A DNA stretch of 64,000 nt from Mycoplasmataceae bacterium (GCA_031260145.1 JAIRKL010000028.1:22414-86413), one strand, 5' to 3'. Counted from the first letter of the stretch, positions 21,341-31,829 are shown. The notes: a model not told the origin generated them from the letters alone. Made by a program: numbers and translations.

Positions 21341-22654
21341 ATGTCATATAAAATACTAGAAGATAAGGTAGAAAATAAAACAAGAAACTTAACTCTAGAA
21401 ATTGAAAAAGAAGAGTGGAAAAAAGAATATAAATCATCTTTAAAAAAAATTTCCAAAGATGTTAAGCTTCCAGGATTTCGTCCAGGAAAAGTTCCTTTGG
21501 ATGTCATTAAAAAACAAATTGGAGAAGAAAAAATCTATTCTGACACCATCAATTTAGTTTACCAAAATTTATATACTAATATTACTAAATATATAGGAGA
21601 ATTAGAACCAAAAACATTAGATGAACCCTTTAATTTCTTTTTTAAAAATGTTAATGAGGAAAGTGCGACTGTTGTTTTTCAATACAACCTTTTTCCAATC
21701 CTAACAATAAAGGATTATAAAAAATTTAATATTCAAAAATTTAGTAATACGGTTTCAAATGTAGAAATCGAAAGTGAATTTAACAATTACATTAAAAAAG
21801 ATATCATGCTTATTCCAAATGAAGATGATAATGCAAAAGTTAAAGAAGGCGAGAATGTTAATATAAACTTCAAAGGAACCATCAATAATGTTGCTTTTAA
21901 AGGTGGAACTGCTGAGAATTATGACTTAATAATAGGTAGTCATTCCTTTATACCTGGATTTGAAGAACAAATTATTGGAATGAAAAAAGGTGAAGCTAAA
22001 ATTATCGATGTCACTTTTCCTTCAAATTACCAATCTAGTGATTTAGCAGGGAAAAAAGTGCAATTTGAAATTAAATTAAATTCAATAGCTTCTATTGAAA
22101 AACCAGAATTAGATAAAGAATATTTTTCTAAATTTAAACTCCCAAATGTTGAAAATGAGAAAGATTTTAAAAAATATATTAAGGAACAAATCTTTGATTA
22201 CAAAAATTATCATAATTTAAACGAGTTTGAAAAACAATTTGTTCAACAACTTGTTGAAAATTGTGATATTGATTATTATCCTGATCTTTTGATTTTCCGA
22301 GAAATTAAAAGGATAGAACCAGAACTGCAAAATATTGCTAATGAAAAGAAAATCTCCTTAAAAGAATACTTAGACTCAATTGGTTACACAACAGCAGAAC
22401 TTTATAAAGAAGGATTAACGTTAACTGCTCAAAGAAACATCAAAATCTTTTTAGGGTTACAAAAAATCGGAATTGAATTAGATATTATTGTTACTGAAGA
22501 TGAAATTAATGATTATTTTGAAAAAGCTGCAAAATTGTACAATTTGCCATTTGAAGATATTAAAGAAAAATTCAAATCACGAATTCCTGAAATTGAACTT
22601 TTTTTATATAAAAGAAAAATTTTTACTACTTTAATGGAAAAATATTATTTATAA
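21341..22654 (+). CDS. tig: Trigger factor
   Basis: 437 residues. ATG 21341 is chosen (MSYKILEDKVENKTRNLTLEIEKEEW) over the upstream in-frame codon because of TATAAT 6 nt before it. The ribosome-binding signature is present as KLPGFRPGKVP. A PPIase-type middle domain (about 160-250; GENVNINFKGTIN, PGFEEQIIGMKKGEAKIIDVTFP) and a helical C-terminal domain follow. It is the ribosome-bound chaperone for nascent chains. A small related chaperone lies at 23120-23734. Confidence 0.96.
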   Translation: MSYKILEDKVENKTRNLTLEIEKEEWKKEYKSSLKKISKDVKLPGFRPGKVPLDVIKKQIGEEKIYSDTINLVYQNLYTNITKYIGELEPKTLDEPFNFFFKNVNEESATVVFQYNLFPILTIKDYKKFNIQKFSNTVSNVEIESEFNNYIKKDIMLIPNEDDNAKVKEGENVNINFKGTINNVAFKGGTAENYDLIIGSHSFIPGFEEQIIGMKKGEAKIIDVTFPSNYQSSDLAGKKVQFEIKLNSIASIEKPELDKEYFSKFKLPNVENEKDFKKYIKEQIFDYKNYHNLNEFEKQFVQQLVENCDIDYYPDLLIFREIKRIEPELQNIANEKKISLKEYLDSIGYTTAELYKEGLTLTAQRNIKIFLGLQKIGIELDIIVTEDEINDYFEKAAKLYNLPFEDIKEKFKSRIPEIELFLYKRKIFTTLMEKYYL

Positions 22655-22690
22655 TTTTGTCATTACCTTATATATAATATAACCATATTT

Positions 22691-22855
22691 ATGAAAACTC
22701 CTCAACGACGTGTTAGATTAGAATGCACAGTTTGTAAAAACATTAACTATTTAACATTTAGAAATAATAAAACTGCTCCTGAAAAATTAGAATTAAATAA
22801 ATTTTGTAAACATTGCCGAAAAGTAACTTTACATAAAGAAACAAAATCAAAATAG
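22691..22855 (+). CDS. rpmG: 50S ribosomal protein L33
   Basis: 54 residues; RRVRLECTVCKNINYLTFRN then CKHCRKVTLHKETKSK. Both CxxC pairs are present, so this is the zinc-binding form of L33. A TATA-rich promoter (TATATAATATAA) lies about 15 nt upstream. Too short for ORF cut-offs above 60 residues. Confidence 0.93.
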   Translation: MKTPQRRVRLECTVCKNINYLTFRNNKTAPEKLELNKFCKHCRKVTLHKETKSK

Positions 22856-22907
22856 TCTAATAAATGCTATTATTGATTCAATATATAGTAATATATTTTT
22901 TTCATTT

Positions 22908-22913
22908 TATAAT
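22908..22913 (+). promoter_or_regulatory. -10 box of the Cys-rich peptide gene
   Basis: TATAAT in a T-rich context. Initiation about 7 nt downstream leaves a leader of roughly 15 nt holding a strong Shine-Dalgarno (AAGGAG). This leadered arrangement is the exception in this genome. Confidence 0.55.
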
Positions 22914-22934
22914 TTTTGCAGAAAGGAGAAAGAA

Positions 22935-23021
22935 ATGCCAGTGAGTAAGAAGTCAACTTCCAAAAATGAATCAAAATGTAGTTGTGGTTGTTGTGATAGT
23001 AAAAAGAAACCAAAGAAGTAG
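22935..23021 (+). CDS. 28-residue Cys-rich, Lys-rich peptide
   Basis: ATG with GAAAGGAGAAAG directly upstream, one of the strongest Shine-Dalgarnos in the window. The peptide has a basic N-terminus (MPVSKKSTSK), a central KCSCGCCDS with four Cys in five positions, and a basic tail (KKKPKK). It has its own promoter (22908) and terminator (23071-23110), so it is an independent transcription unit and probably well expressed. The Cys cluster suggests metal binding or redox function; no family recognised. A coding role is inferred from the start signals and transcription unit, since the reading frame is short. Confidence 0.65.
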   Translation: MPVSKKSTSKNESKCSCGCCDSKKKPKK

Positions 23022-23070
23022 TTAATAAAAATAATAATTAATTTTCTATTTAAAAAACATTTAAAAACAT

Positions 23071-23110
23071 AAAGACTAAGTAATCTGTTTCCGATTGCTT
23101 AGTCTTTTTT
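23071..23110 (+). terminator. Intrinsic terminator behind the Cys-rich peptide gene
   Basis: AAAGACTAAGTAATC-(TGTTTCC)-GATTGCTTAGTCTTT followed by more T: a stem of about 15 bp with one mismatch and a T-tract. It lies between two convergent genes and may also stop the minus-strand transcript. Confidence 0.85.
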
Positions 23111-23119
23111 AATTTAAAA

Positions 23120-23734
23120 TTAATCTTGTTTTTTCTTTTTAATAGTAATTGGCATTTGCAAAATAACAATAAATTTCTCATTTGCCTCAGTAAAAGTCTT
23201 TTTCATTCTAAGATTCATTCTTACTTTTTCATATTCGGCATTATTAGTCTTGTATTCACGAATTGAATTATTAGTTGTTTTGTAATAATTTTCTAAATGC
23301 TCATCAACCTCTTCATTTGAAACTACAATTTTTCATTCATTTGAAAAGTAATTTCAAATCATTCCATATTGGAAACCTTTTTCTGCTAAAAACCTTGCTT
23401 GTTCTTTAGAAATGTTAGTATTGTTTTTCATAATAAGTTCAATATGTTTAGAAAACTCTTCCTCATCCATTTCAAATTTAATTTGTGGAATTAGAGAATT
23501 CACAATAGCTACAAATGCAGTTTGCTGAAAAAGATTAAAATTTCAAGTGTTAAACATATCATTAATAATTTTGCTCTCCTTAGCCTTATCTCCTCTAACA
23601 TTTTTTAAACTATTTTCAGTCATTGAAAATAATTGAAGTCCAAGCATTGAAAGTTCACTTGTAAATTCTAAATTATTAGCAATAATTGGCTTTGAATAAT
23701 CAATATCAGGAAAACTAACTATTTTTGAATTCAT
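23120..23734 (-). CDS. Trigger-factor-related chaperone (MPN555-like)
   Basis: 204 residues with TGA as Trp. Mostly helical and charged. The second half (DEEEFSKHIELIMKNNTNISKEQARFLAEKG, then NEWKIVVSNEEVDEHLENYYKTT) resembles the C-terminal substrate-binding arms of trigger factor. There is no ribosome-binding or PPIase domain. Size and layout fit the Mycoplasma pneumoniae MPN555 type, a proposed chaperone. TATAAT lies 8 nt before the ATG. Convergent with the Cys-rich peptide unit and close to tig. Confidence 0.5.
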
Positions 23735-23762
23735 ATATTTTTATTATAAGTTTTTAAAATTT

Positions 23763-24200
23763 TTAAATTTTATTTTCTTCATTATTTTTTATTATTTCTT
23801 TTCTCTCTCTTTCATTTATAAAACTAGTTATTATTATCAATAAACAAAAAATAATTATTTCTATTGTCATAAATAAAATATCAAAGTTTTTTTGTTTACC
23901 AATATCATTAATTAACAAACATATTAGTAATGGAAGAACAATAATTAAATATTTTAAAATTGATAAAAAAATAAATAAAAAAACATTATTTTTTTTATTA
24001 ATTAAAAAGCTTGTAAGATAGTGAATAAAAATTCACAAAAAACCAAAGGGGATAAAAATAATAGAAGAATAAAAAAAAGAAGGTTTTTTTAAACAAAAAA
24101 ATAGAATTAAGGAAATTAAAATGCCACAAATAATTAATATGATATTTAAGAAAAATAATGTATATAAAAAGCAATTTTTTTCTTTTTCAAAAAACCTCAT
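23763..24200 (-). CDS. Four-helix membrane protein, unknown function
   Basis: 145 residues with TGA as Trp; no family recognised. Four hydrophobic segments (about 14-35, 42-64, 75-96, 108-126) separated by short Lys/Asn loops, and a charged C-terminal tail (NEREKEIIKNNEE-like). No signal peptide or lipobox. Upstream of the trigger-factor-like gene on the same strand and 13 nt downstream of tRNA-Arg. Confidence 0.6.
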
Positions 24201-24212
24201 TTTATATTTTTA

Positions 24213-24289
<77 letters not shown>

Positions 24290-24321
24290 ATATGTAAATT
24301 ATATGGTAATATAATTAAGGT

Positions 24322-25302
24322 ATGTCAATAAATTTTATTACAAATTCAAAAGAAATTAGTGTTGAAAATCTATCAAATGATAGTAAAAATTTGAATAATT
24401 TTCTTTCTTCTTTTCCATTCCAACAATTTATAAAGAATCAACTTTCTTCATATATATTTGATCCTAATCTTAAGAATGATGAAATACAAACAATTTGATT
24501 AGATTTCAAGAATAATTCTTCTCTTCCACATAGTGGAAAGAATGTCAATGAAATTCGTGAAACAAAATTTGCAAATACTGTTCGTGAAATTACAAAAGAA
24601 ATGAATAATTATACTAATTCAGATCACGGTTCTCCTGTTGCTACTGCTGAAATTTTAAAATATCCTTTGAATTACAAAATTGGTGATTTTTTTAACTCAA
24701 TTTTAAATTGAAATAATTATAAACAAGATAATCAACTTTTTCTATACAAAAGTTGAAAATTGTTTAACTTTGATTTCTATTCAGAAATTCTTGAACTTAA
24801 TGATATCTGTTTATGAAGTTTAAATACTGGCTATATTAATTTATCAGATATTAAATTTGGCGAGAAAATGAAAAACTTATATATTTTTTGAAAGACAAGT
24901 TTAGATAAAAATTTTATTAAACATCAAGATTTCAATAAGCTTTTTAGAGAATATCTTTTATATGAAAATGATATTTCATATTGAAAAAACAATGTATCAG
25001 CTGATAATTTTTCTATTGATAGTGGCAATATTAAATTTATTATTGATAACTATTTTATTAACCTTTACAATTTATTTTATTCAAATAAAATATTTAATGA
25101 ATATCAAGAAATCCATCAAAACTTTGTTGTTTTTTTTCAAAATATTGGAATCAAAGTATATGAACCAAAGAATGGAACTTTATTTGAAGAAAAATTTTTC
25201 ATAGCTATTAATTCTGGTTCAAATATTGTCAAATCAATTATCTCACCTGCATTTTTATATGATAATGATAAAGTTTATGTTAAAGGTAAGGTAATGCTTT
25301 AA
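24322..25302 (+). CDS. GrpE-like protein with an unrelated long N-terminal region
   Basis: 326 residues with six TGA as Trp. TATAAT ends 6 nt before the ATG. Residues 1-255 match nothing I know. The last 60 or so (FFQNIGIKVYEPKNGTLFEEKFFIAINSG...NIVKSIISPAFLYDNDKVYVKGKVML) follow the GrpE C-terminal wing: a gap of the right length between the EP-x-N-x-x-F block and the final V-x-x-I-x-x-x-F-x-x-x-D-K-V-x-x-x-K-V. GrpE is the nucleotide exchange factor of Hsp70, and a divergent Hsp70 lies 6 kb upstream. Weak but ordered similarity; it could be coincidence. Confidence 0.4.
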
Positions 25303-25306
25303 TTTT

Positions 25307-26050
25307 ATGGATAAGAAAGAAATTTTGAATGTTTTAAATTATCTTTTTTCAGAAAGAATGATTAATGAATGAGTATTTGAAACGGTTTTGGAAAAAATAG
25401 ATGATATCGAAGAAAAGGAGTCTGATACTAAACAAAATGAAAAAAATCAAAATGTAGAAGAGAAGAAAAATAATATTGAAATAAAAAAAAGTAATATTAT
25501 TCTAAATAATCAGAATCAAAATATTGAATTTCATTCTTCCTTTGATGAAAATAAAGTTTCTTCACAAATACAAGAAAAAGAAGAACAAAAAAACAAAAAT
25601 ATTTTTGATGAAAATAAAAAATTTAATAATTTTCAAATATTATCACTAATCCCTGAGTTCTGCCAAAAAATTAATGATATTTTTAATAATTCTTATATGA
25701 AAAAATATTATGAATTAAATACTCCAATAACACCAAATAATATTAATAATGATAAAGAAAATTTTATCTTTAATTTTAAAATTAAAAAGAAGGATTTATT
25801 AATTCAACAATTTAATGAAAAATATGAAAAAGAAAATATCGATGAATTAAATAAAAATTTTAAGGAAATTAATGAAAAATGAAAAAAAATTAACATATTC
25901 GATAAGACACAAAGAAATAATTGAATTATCAAAGCAAAAGAATTGTTATCGATAGTTAAAATACTTTCTAATTCTGATGTTGATAATAAGCAAAAATGGA
26001 ATAAAATTATTTCTGATATTAATTTCCAAATTAAAAAAAATAAATTTTAA
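25307..26050 (+). CDS. Asn/Lys-rich hypothetical protein
   Basis: 247 residues with TGA as Trp. Begins MDKKEILNVLNYLFSERMINEWVFE, a short helical domain, followed by a low-complexity Glu/Lys/Asn stretch (about 28-95) and a helical C-terminal half with likely coiled coil (FNEKYEKENIDELNKNFKEINEKWKK). It has no J-domain HPD motif and no membrane segment. Only 4 nt after the GrpE-like gene, so the two form an operon and may act together. No family recognised. Confidence 0.6.
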
Positions 26051-26059
26051 ATAATTTTA

Positions 26060-27019
26060 TTATTTTTTAATTTTTATTAAATCTTCAATTACTTTATCAA
26101 ATTCTTTATCTTTTTTTAAAGCAAAACCTGATGCAAATTCATGACCACCACCACCATATTTTGAAGCGATAATTGAAATATCACTAGATTTACTTCTTAT
26201 AGAACCCTTTCATTTTTTTTGTTTTTCATCATAATATATTGATGTTCAAATTTCAATTCCTTCGATATTTGCCATGGTTCAAATCATTGAATTATTTTCA
26301 ATTTTATATTTTTTAAATATATTTTTTGGAATTTTTAAACTAGCAATTTTATTTTTTTTATCAAACTTAATTATTTTATAAATTTCATTTTGGAATTTTA
26401 ACTCTTCAATTGTTCTTTCACTTAGTTTAAAGTTAATTTCAGAAATATTTGGAATATGTTTAAAAAGTCGTTGCATATTTAAAAATGTATTTTGACTAGT
26501 ACAAGAATAAAAAAAACGATTTGTATCAGTGTAAATCCCAACATAAATATAACTCGCTATCATTTCAGTGATAAAGTTTTCATCTCAAAAAAATAAAAAG
26601 TCACAAATCATTTCACACACACTTGAATAAGTAATATCAACTCATTGTAATATTCCATATTCTTCTTTATTTGGATGATGATCAATTTTTATTATTTCTC
26701 TACATAAAGAATATTTTTGACAAAAAATTCGTTCTTTATTTGCAGTATCGCAAACTATTCCTAATGATTTTTTAATTCAGTTCTCATTTGGATTTTTTTC
26801 AATCTTATATTTTGGAAATTTTTTGAATACCGATTCTTCTAATAGATTTATATCTAAAATTTTTACTTCTTTTCTGTTATATATTTTTTTAATATATTCT
26901 TTTAGAGCAAAAACTGAACCTAATGTGTCAAAATCTGGGTTGGTATGAAAGAATAAAGAAATTTTATCATATTTTATAATGCATTCCTTAATTTTAATTA
27001 ATATTTCTTTATTATTCAT
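26060..27019 (-). CDS. nrnA: DHH/DHHA1 phosphoesterase (NrnA/pAp-phosphatase type)
   Basis: 319 residues with TGA as Trp. Motifs in order: HTNPDFDTLGS (metal-binding D-x-D), IVCDTAN, IDHHPN (the DHH block), GIYTDTNRFFYS, and the DHHA1 end GGGGHEFASGF. Enzymes of this type degrade 2-5 nt RNA fragments or 3'-phosphoadenosine 5'-phosphate. The gene follows the HEPN/Abi_2 gene with 2 nt between, so the two are co-transcribed. Confidence 0.9.
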
Positions 27020-27021
27020 TT

Positions 27022-27930
27022 TTAAATTTCAAAAAGTTTTTCTATTTCTGATTTAAATGGTTCAGAAATTTGCAAATTTTTTGCAAAATAAATTGTTCTT
27101 TCAAATAATCTATTTTGATTACTTAACACAGAAATAAAGCGAATCAAATGAATTAATTTAAAATCATTTTTACTAATATTTTGTTTAAAGATATAAAAAT
27201 AAAGATCGCATAATTCATCAGTAGCATATTTAATTTGCGAATTGTAAAGAACAATATTGTGAGATATATGATTTCTTATATTTATAAAATTCTTAATTAA
27301 ATCGATAAAACCTTCATAATATTTCTTATCAATTTCTAAATTTTCCATTACTAATTGTTTAACTTGTAAAGAAGAAGCAATAAAAAAATTAAATGTCATT
27401 GCAAAAGATCAAGTTAAACACATCATATCTAAAGGTACATTATGTCACTTATAAATATTATCTTGTTCATCTCTAATCATTAATTTTTTAATTGATTTAT
27501 TTGATTCTAAATATTTTGTGATTTTAAATAAGAAAGGTTTGAATTCTGTATAAGGTTCAATTTCATTTAAATTTCTTAGTATACTATTTTTTATAGTATT
27601 CTCATCAATATTTAAAAGACATTTATCTTCTATTTTGTGCACATTTATTGTTGCGTAAACAACAGAAGTGTTGATGATTTTTTCAATAATTAATAGACAT
27701 CGAAATACATGTACACCAAGGTTTTTATCAAAATTGTAAAGTTTAATAATATCATCACTTGTTACACCATCATCGAATTTTTCTTCATTATTTACAAAAA
27801 AATCACAATAATCTGATAAAAAAGTATTTACATTAAAATTTTTTACATAATATTTAAATTCCTCATTATTAGTAATATTTAATCCTTTTTTTTGTAAGTT
27901 TTGAATAATATTTTCTACATCAATTATCAT
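27022..27930 (-). CDS. Abi_2 / HEPN-family protein (abortive-infection type)
   Basis: 302 residues with TGA as Trp. The N-terminal block NLQKKGLNITNNEEFKYYVKNFN, the central DDIIKLYNFDKNLGVHVFRCLLIIEKIINTSVVYA, and the end FINIRNHISHNIVLYN follow the Abi_2 (AbiD/AbiF) pattern. Residues 219-224 read R-NHIS-H, the R-x4-H motif of HEPN ribonucleases. Such proteins often cleave RNA during phage attack. No obvious antitoxin gene is adjacent; the partner could be the NrnA-like enzyme. No signal or membrane segment. Confidence 0.65.
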
Positions 27931-27949
27931 TCTATAATTTAATTATAGA
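27931..27949. promoter_or_regulatory. Palindromic divergent promoter (Abi_2 / membrane protein)
   Basis: TCTATAATTTAATTATAGA is a perfect 19-nt palindrome except the centre, with a TATAAT on each strand (27933-27938 plus; 27942-27947 minus). It fills the gap between the divergent starts at 27930 and 27954. Confidence 0.6.
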
Positions 27950-27953
27950 AAGT

Positions 27954-28781
27954 ATGCTAAATCCAGTTGGATTAATTATTTTATTAATTACTATTGGAAT
28001 GGTTACAATAATTGGTTTTATTCATCCTTATATTAAAAAGATAACTAATCTTTATTGATTTTGATTAATAATAGGTATCATTTTATTAATGTATCAATTA
28101 ATTTTCCGTTTTTTCAATGATTTTTCAAAAGTTACCGAAGCGTTAAGAAAACATGAATATTTTGATAGTATTATTTTTAGTAAAGGATTTTTATTAGATC
28201 TTTGTCCTTTTTGTTCTTTTTGCATTTCAATAGCTTTAATTATTGATCCTTCTCGAAAAATAGCTAACATACTTTCATATTTTGGTATTTTTGGTGGTTT
28301 AATTACATATTGTGGTGGATTCTTAATTAATACTAATGATACGACTACAGATGCACAATGAAACTGAGAATGATTTTACAAAGGATTTTACCCAAATCCA
28401 ATGTATTTTGCTATTCATTTTATTCAATTATTCTTTTGTCCTTGAATTTTGTTAAATAAAAAACAAAACTTTTCCTTTGATATTTTTGGTGTTTTTTTAT
28501 TTATTATTTTATATTTTTCCTATGTTATCATTATCATTAATATTTTTCATGTTTATTCTAATGCAACAGGACTTGTAGAATATGATTGGATTGAAGGAGA
28601 ATATTCTACTGTTGGAAAAATATTTCTTCTCTCCTTTCCTTATGTTTGTGTTTTAAGTTTTGTATTAGTTTCTATTTTTATTATTAGCCTAACACTGATT
28701 TTTAATTTTATTCAGAAAAAATGTAAAAAGTATAGAAATGATTATACTTTTAAAAGTATATTTTTATTCAATTTTAAATAG
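27954..28781 (+). CDS. Polytopic membrane protein, YwaF/TMEM164-like
   Basis: 275 residues with TGA as Trp; about seven membrane helices. The segment LLDLCPFCSFCISIALIIDP, then a second helix pair and MYFAIHFIQLFFCPWILL, resembles the YwaF/TIGR02206 family, in which a LP-x-x-x-C helix and a later His are conserved. Similar layouts recur at 35255-36025 and 46652-47368. Function unknown; distantly related eukaryotic TMEM164 is an acyltransferase, so lipid remodelling is a possibility only. Confidence 0.45.
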
Positions 28782-28951
28782 TATAGATTGAAAGTAATGG
28801 TAAATCTTTGAATTTAACAAATTAAAAAAGTTAGTTAATTGAGTTAATCATTTAATAATTTTCATGTAATTAATTTATTTCACAACAGTAAATGATTATA
28901 TATTTAAATACCAAGATATATTAATAAAATACTTAGAGAATTTTGATAAAA

Positions 28952-29356
28952 CTATTCTGTTTTTAGATTGTTTAAAATAATAACATTATCAAATTTTATT
29001 TCCAATTTATCTATTTTCTCCCCTTGGGCTTTTTGAACTTGTTCAATATTAGTAATTCTTTCTTTTATCTCCTTGATTTCTTCTCCTTGGGTTTTTTGAA
29101 CTAATTCAATATTATCTAATTTCAAATCCGTCTTTTCTAATCTTTTTAAAATCTCGCCAATAATGTCTGGTTTTAGTAATTTTCCGGAATATGTAAACTT
29201 ACTCATAACTATTTCATCTCCTTCTTTTATATATTTATTAGTAGATTCGTTAACATAATAATTCTCTTTCTTGCCTATCTTTTTAATTATAGACTCTTGT
29301 TTTTTGGAATTTTCTGGTTTATTAGTGTTGTTTGCTTTATTATTATTGAATACCAT
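28952..29356 (-). CDS. DUF16-like coiled-coil protein, copy 1
   Basis: 134 residues. Basic N-terminus (MVFNNNKANNTNKPENSKK), a variable middle, then heptad repeats built on VQKxQGExxxxxxxRITNIE and ending IKFDNVIILNNLKTE. The 'QGE' heptads are those of Mycoplasma DUF16 proteins, which form trimeric coiled coils. The start codon is set by the shared promoter cassette upstream. A second copy with the same N- and C-terminal parts, but a different middle, is at 63556-63997. Confidence 0.7.
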   Translation of the reverse strand: MVFNNNKANNTNKPENSKKQESIIKKIGKKENYYVNESTNKYIKEGDEIVMSKFTYSGKLLKPDIIGEILKRLEKTDLKLDNIELVQKTQGEEIKEIKERITNIEQVQKAQGEKIDKLEIKFDNVIILNNLKTE

Positions 29357-29360
29357 ACAT

Positions 29361-29399
29361 CCTTTATATTGTAAAATTAATTGAAAAAGTTAACTTTTT
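29361..29399 (-). promoter_or_regulatory. Promoter cassette, copy 1 (palindrome + TACAAT + SD)
   Basis: Minus strand: AAAAAGTTAACTTTTT (29384-29399, perfect palindrome), 10 nt, TACAAT (29368-29373), then ATAAAGGATGT before the ATG. Almost identical to the stretches before the genes at 60447 and 63556. The palindrome sits where a -35 or operator would be. Confidence 0.75.
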
Positions 29400-29548
29400 A
29401 GCTTTTGTTATTCAAAAATTCTGTAGGATAATGTTTAAATTACATTTCAAACTTTATATAAAATATTCAAACAAACCATCTGTTCTTTTTGATATTTTTA
29501 ATTTAGCCTTTAAATATTTTTTAAATTAATAAAATATAATGTTGGTGA

Positions 29549-29624
29549 GGCCCGTTGGTGAAGTGATTAACACATTGCCCTCTCAAGGCAACATTCATGG
29601 GTTTGAGCCCCATACGGGTCACCA
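29549..29624 (+). tRNA. tRNA-Glu (anticodon CTC)
   Basis: 76 nt including encoded CCA. Acceptor GGCCCGT pairs with ACGGGTC; anticodon stem TTGCC/GGCAA, loop CTCTCAA, anticodon CTC; T-loop TTTGAGC. The body is that of tRNA-Glu, but the anticodon reads only GAG, a rare codon here. A UUC form must exist elsewhere. Confidence 0.9.
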
Positions 29625-29687
29625 TATTTTTTATTTATTAAATTCACAATATATATATCATTCCTATTAATTTTATAATTAATTAAA

Positions 29688-31427
29688 ATGAATGAAACCT
29701 TAAATGTTCTGGAATATTTTAATAATGTTCTTGAACAGAAAAATAATAAAATAATAAATGATGAACTTTCAAAAATTAAGAATGAATTTCCAAAGATTGT
29801 TGAGCAAAATGAAATTTATGTTAACGAAATTAAAGTAAAAAAAACCCAACTTAAAGCAATAAAGAAAGCTGGAAAATTAGCATTAATCTTTCTTGTTATT
29901 TCAATCATACTATTTTTTGAATCAATTTTAATCTCCTTTTTATTTTCTCCTTTAATTCTTTCGATTCTTCCTATTCCTACAATTTTTCTCATTGTATCGA
30001 TTTATTTTTTTTCTAAAAAATCTTCTTTAAGAAAAAAAGATCTTAAAGACGGGACCAGCTTAGAAGAAGAAATTGATATTCTTGTTAAAAAAGCCATGTT
30101 AGAATTAAATCCGATTTTGTCGAAAATAAATCAAAAATTAATTTTTAATATCTTTCAAAAAAGTTTTGATAAAATTGTTCTACTTAATAAAATTCCTCCC
30201 ATTTTCTTTGATTTAGTTGATTCTTTTTTAAAAAAAGAAAAACTTTCTTTATTTGATTTTACACCAATTAGTTTTTATGGCTGAGATGCTTTAATTTTTA
30301 AAACAATTTCTTCAAGTTTTGTTCCTCACACATGAACAGGAAGTATTGAAAAAACTTCTAAAAATGGCGAAAGTTCTTATAAAACTATAAGTTTCACCAC
30401 AATGGTTCCTAGTTTTTCATATAAGAATTATTTATATATAAAAACAATAGGAATTGTAGAAGAACTTAATTTTGATACTTCTAAAAAAGGTAAGAAAACT
30501 ATTCCACTAGAAAATGCAAAATTTAACAAATATTTTAATTGTGAAAGAAATAATGAATCTCAATTTCGCATGCTTTTTTCTGTATTAGCACAAGAAGAAA
30601 TATGCAAATTAGTTGATGCTGGATTTAATTTTGATATTAAAAAAACTGACAACACTTTTTCACTAGAAGAGAAAGCGAAAAAACAAAATAAACTTTTAAA
30701 AACTAGAAAAAAAGATGACTTTTTAGTTGGATTAGAAAAATCAATTGAAAATAAAAAAACACTTTTTGGATCTCTTTATTCTTGAGATAATTTTGATTCT
30801 TCGTCCAATATTTCACTTTCTCCTTCTAAAATTATTCATTATGATTTTTCAAAAATTGAAGAAAAATTTCTAAATTTTAATTTAGAATCTTTTAAAAATA
30901 TTTATTTTCTTTTTTCATATTTTTCTTGCATTCCATTATTACAACAAATGTCTAAAAAGAATCCAATTAATGAAAATGAGCAAGAATGTTTTGAACCTTT
31001 TGTGTTAAATGTAATAAATTCTGATTTCGATCCATCACATTTAAAAAATCAATCTTCAGATACACAAAATATTTTTTCAATTATTGATAAAAAGGAAATA
31101 GATAAAGGATGTATTTATACAATTAATGCTTATGGTTTTGTAGGGGTAGAAAGAACAAAATATGTTGATGGAGGTAATATTTCTTATATTGATTTTAAAT
31201 CAGTGAATAAAAAAAATTCAATACTTTTCATTTCTGATAAAAAACGTTTTCAAAAAGAAATTAGAATTAATGACATTGAAAATATAGAGTTAAAGAAAAA
31301 AATTATTACCCTTTATCCTAATTTTATTCAAGGCGTAATTCGAGAAGGATTTTTAGTTTTTCAAATTAATGATATACAAGAAATTAAAAATGAGGAAATT
31401 GAAAATTTAATCGAAATATTAGATTAA
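29688..31427 (+). CDS. Membrane protein with DUF3137-like domain
   Basis: 579 residues with TGA as Trp. N-terminal helical part, two adjacent membrane helices at about residues 60-106 (KAGKLALIFLVISIILFFESILISFLFSPLILSILPIPTIFLIVSIYFF), then a large cytoplasmic region. The block SSYKTISFTTMVPSFSYKNYLYIKTIGIVEE followed by KFNKYFNCERNNESQFRMLFSVLAQEEI resembles DUF3137, whose members carry the same short membrane hairpin followed by a beta domain. Function unknown. No adjacent partner gene on this strand. Confidence 0.5.
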
Positions 31428-31446
31428 CCTAGTGTTTAATGAAGTT

Positions 31447-31818
31447 TTATTTAGAAATTTTAACTTCTTTGTCTGTTAATAATAAAATTCCACCAACAAT
31501 ATTTAAAATACCAATTATGCCAAATATTATTAAAAATATTGCAAGAACTTTATTTTTCTTTTCTTTTTTTACATTATGTCTTACAAAAAAATAAAGAATA
31601 ATAGGTACGATAATAATTATTAAAGAAAAAAAAGCTAGTACAATACCAACAATTAATAATACAATAAATGAAGAAAAATGTGCCATATTCCCAATGCTTA
31701 ATTTAAGTTGGCTAATAATTAAGGAACCAAATAAACCTAAAAGAAGAGCGAGTAACGCAATTGTTAAAAAAATTGATCAAAGTGCTAATTTAGATGCTAT
31801 TTTTTTGTTTTTAGTCAT
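31447..31818 (-). CDS. Small three-helix membrane protein
   Basis: 123 residues. The start is taken at 31818 (MTKNKKIASKLALWSIFLTIA) rather than the internal ATG at 31686, because the frame is open and adds a full membrane helix; reading the Trp TGA is needed. Three hydrophobic segments separated by a basic loop (RHNVKKEKKNK). No family recognised. It lies 11 nt downstream of the rubrerythrin gene, same strand, so may be co-transcribed. Confidence 0.6.
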
Positions 31819-31829
31819 TAAAATAATTT

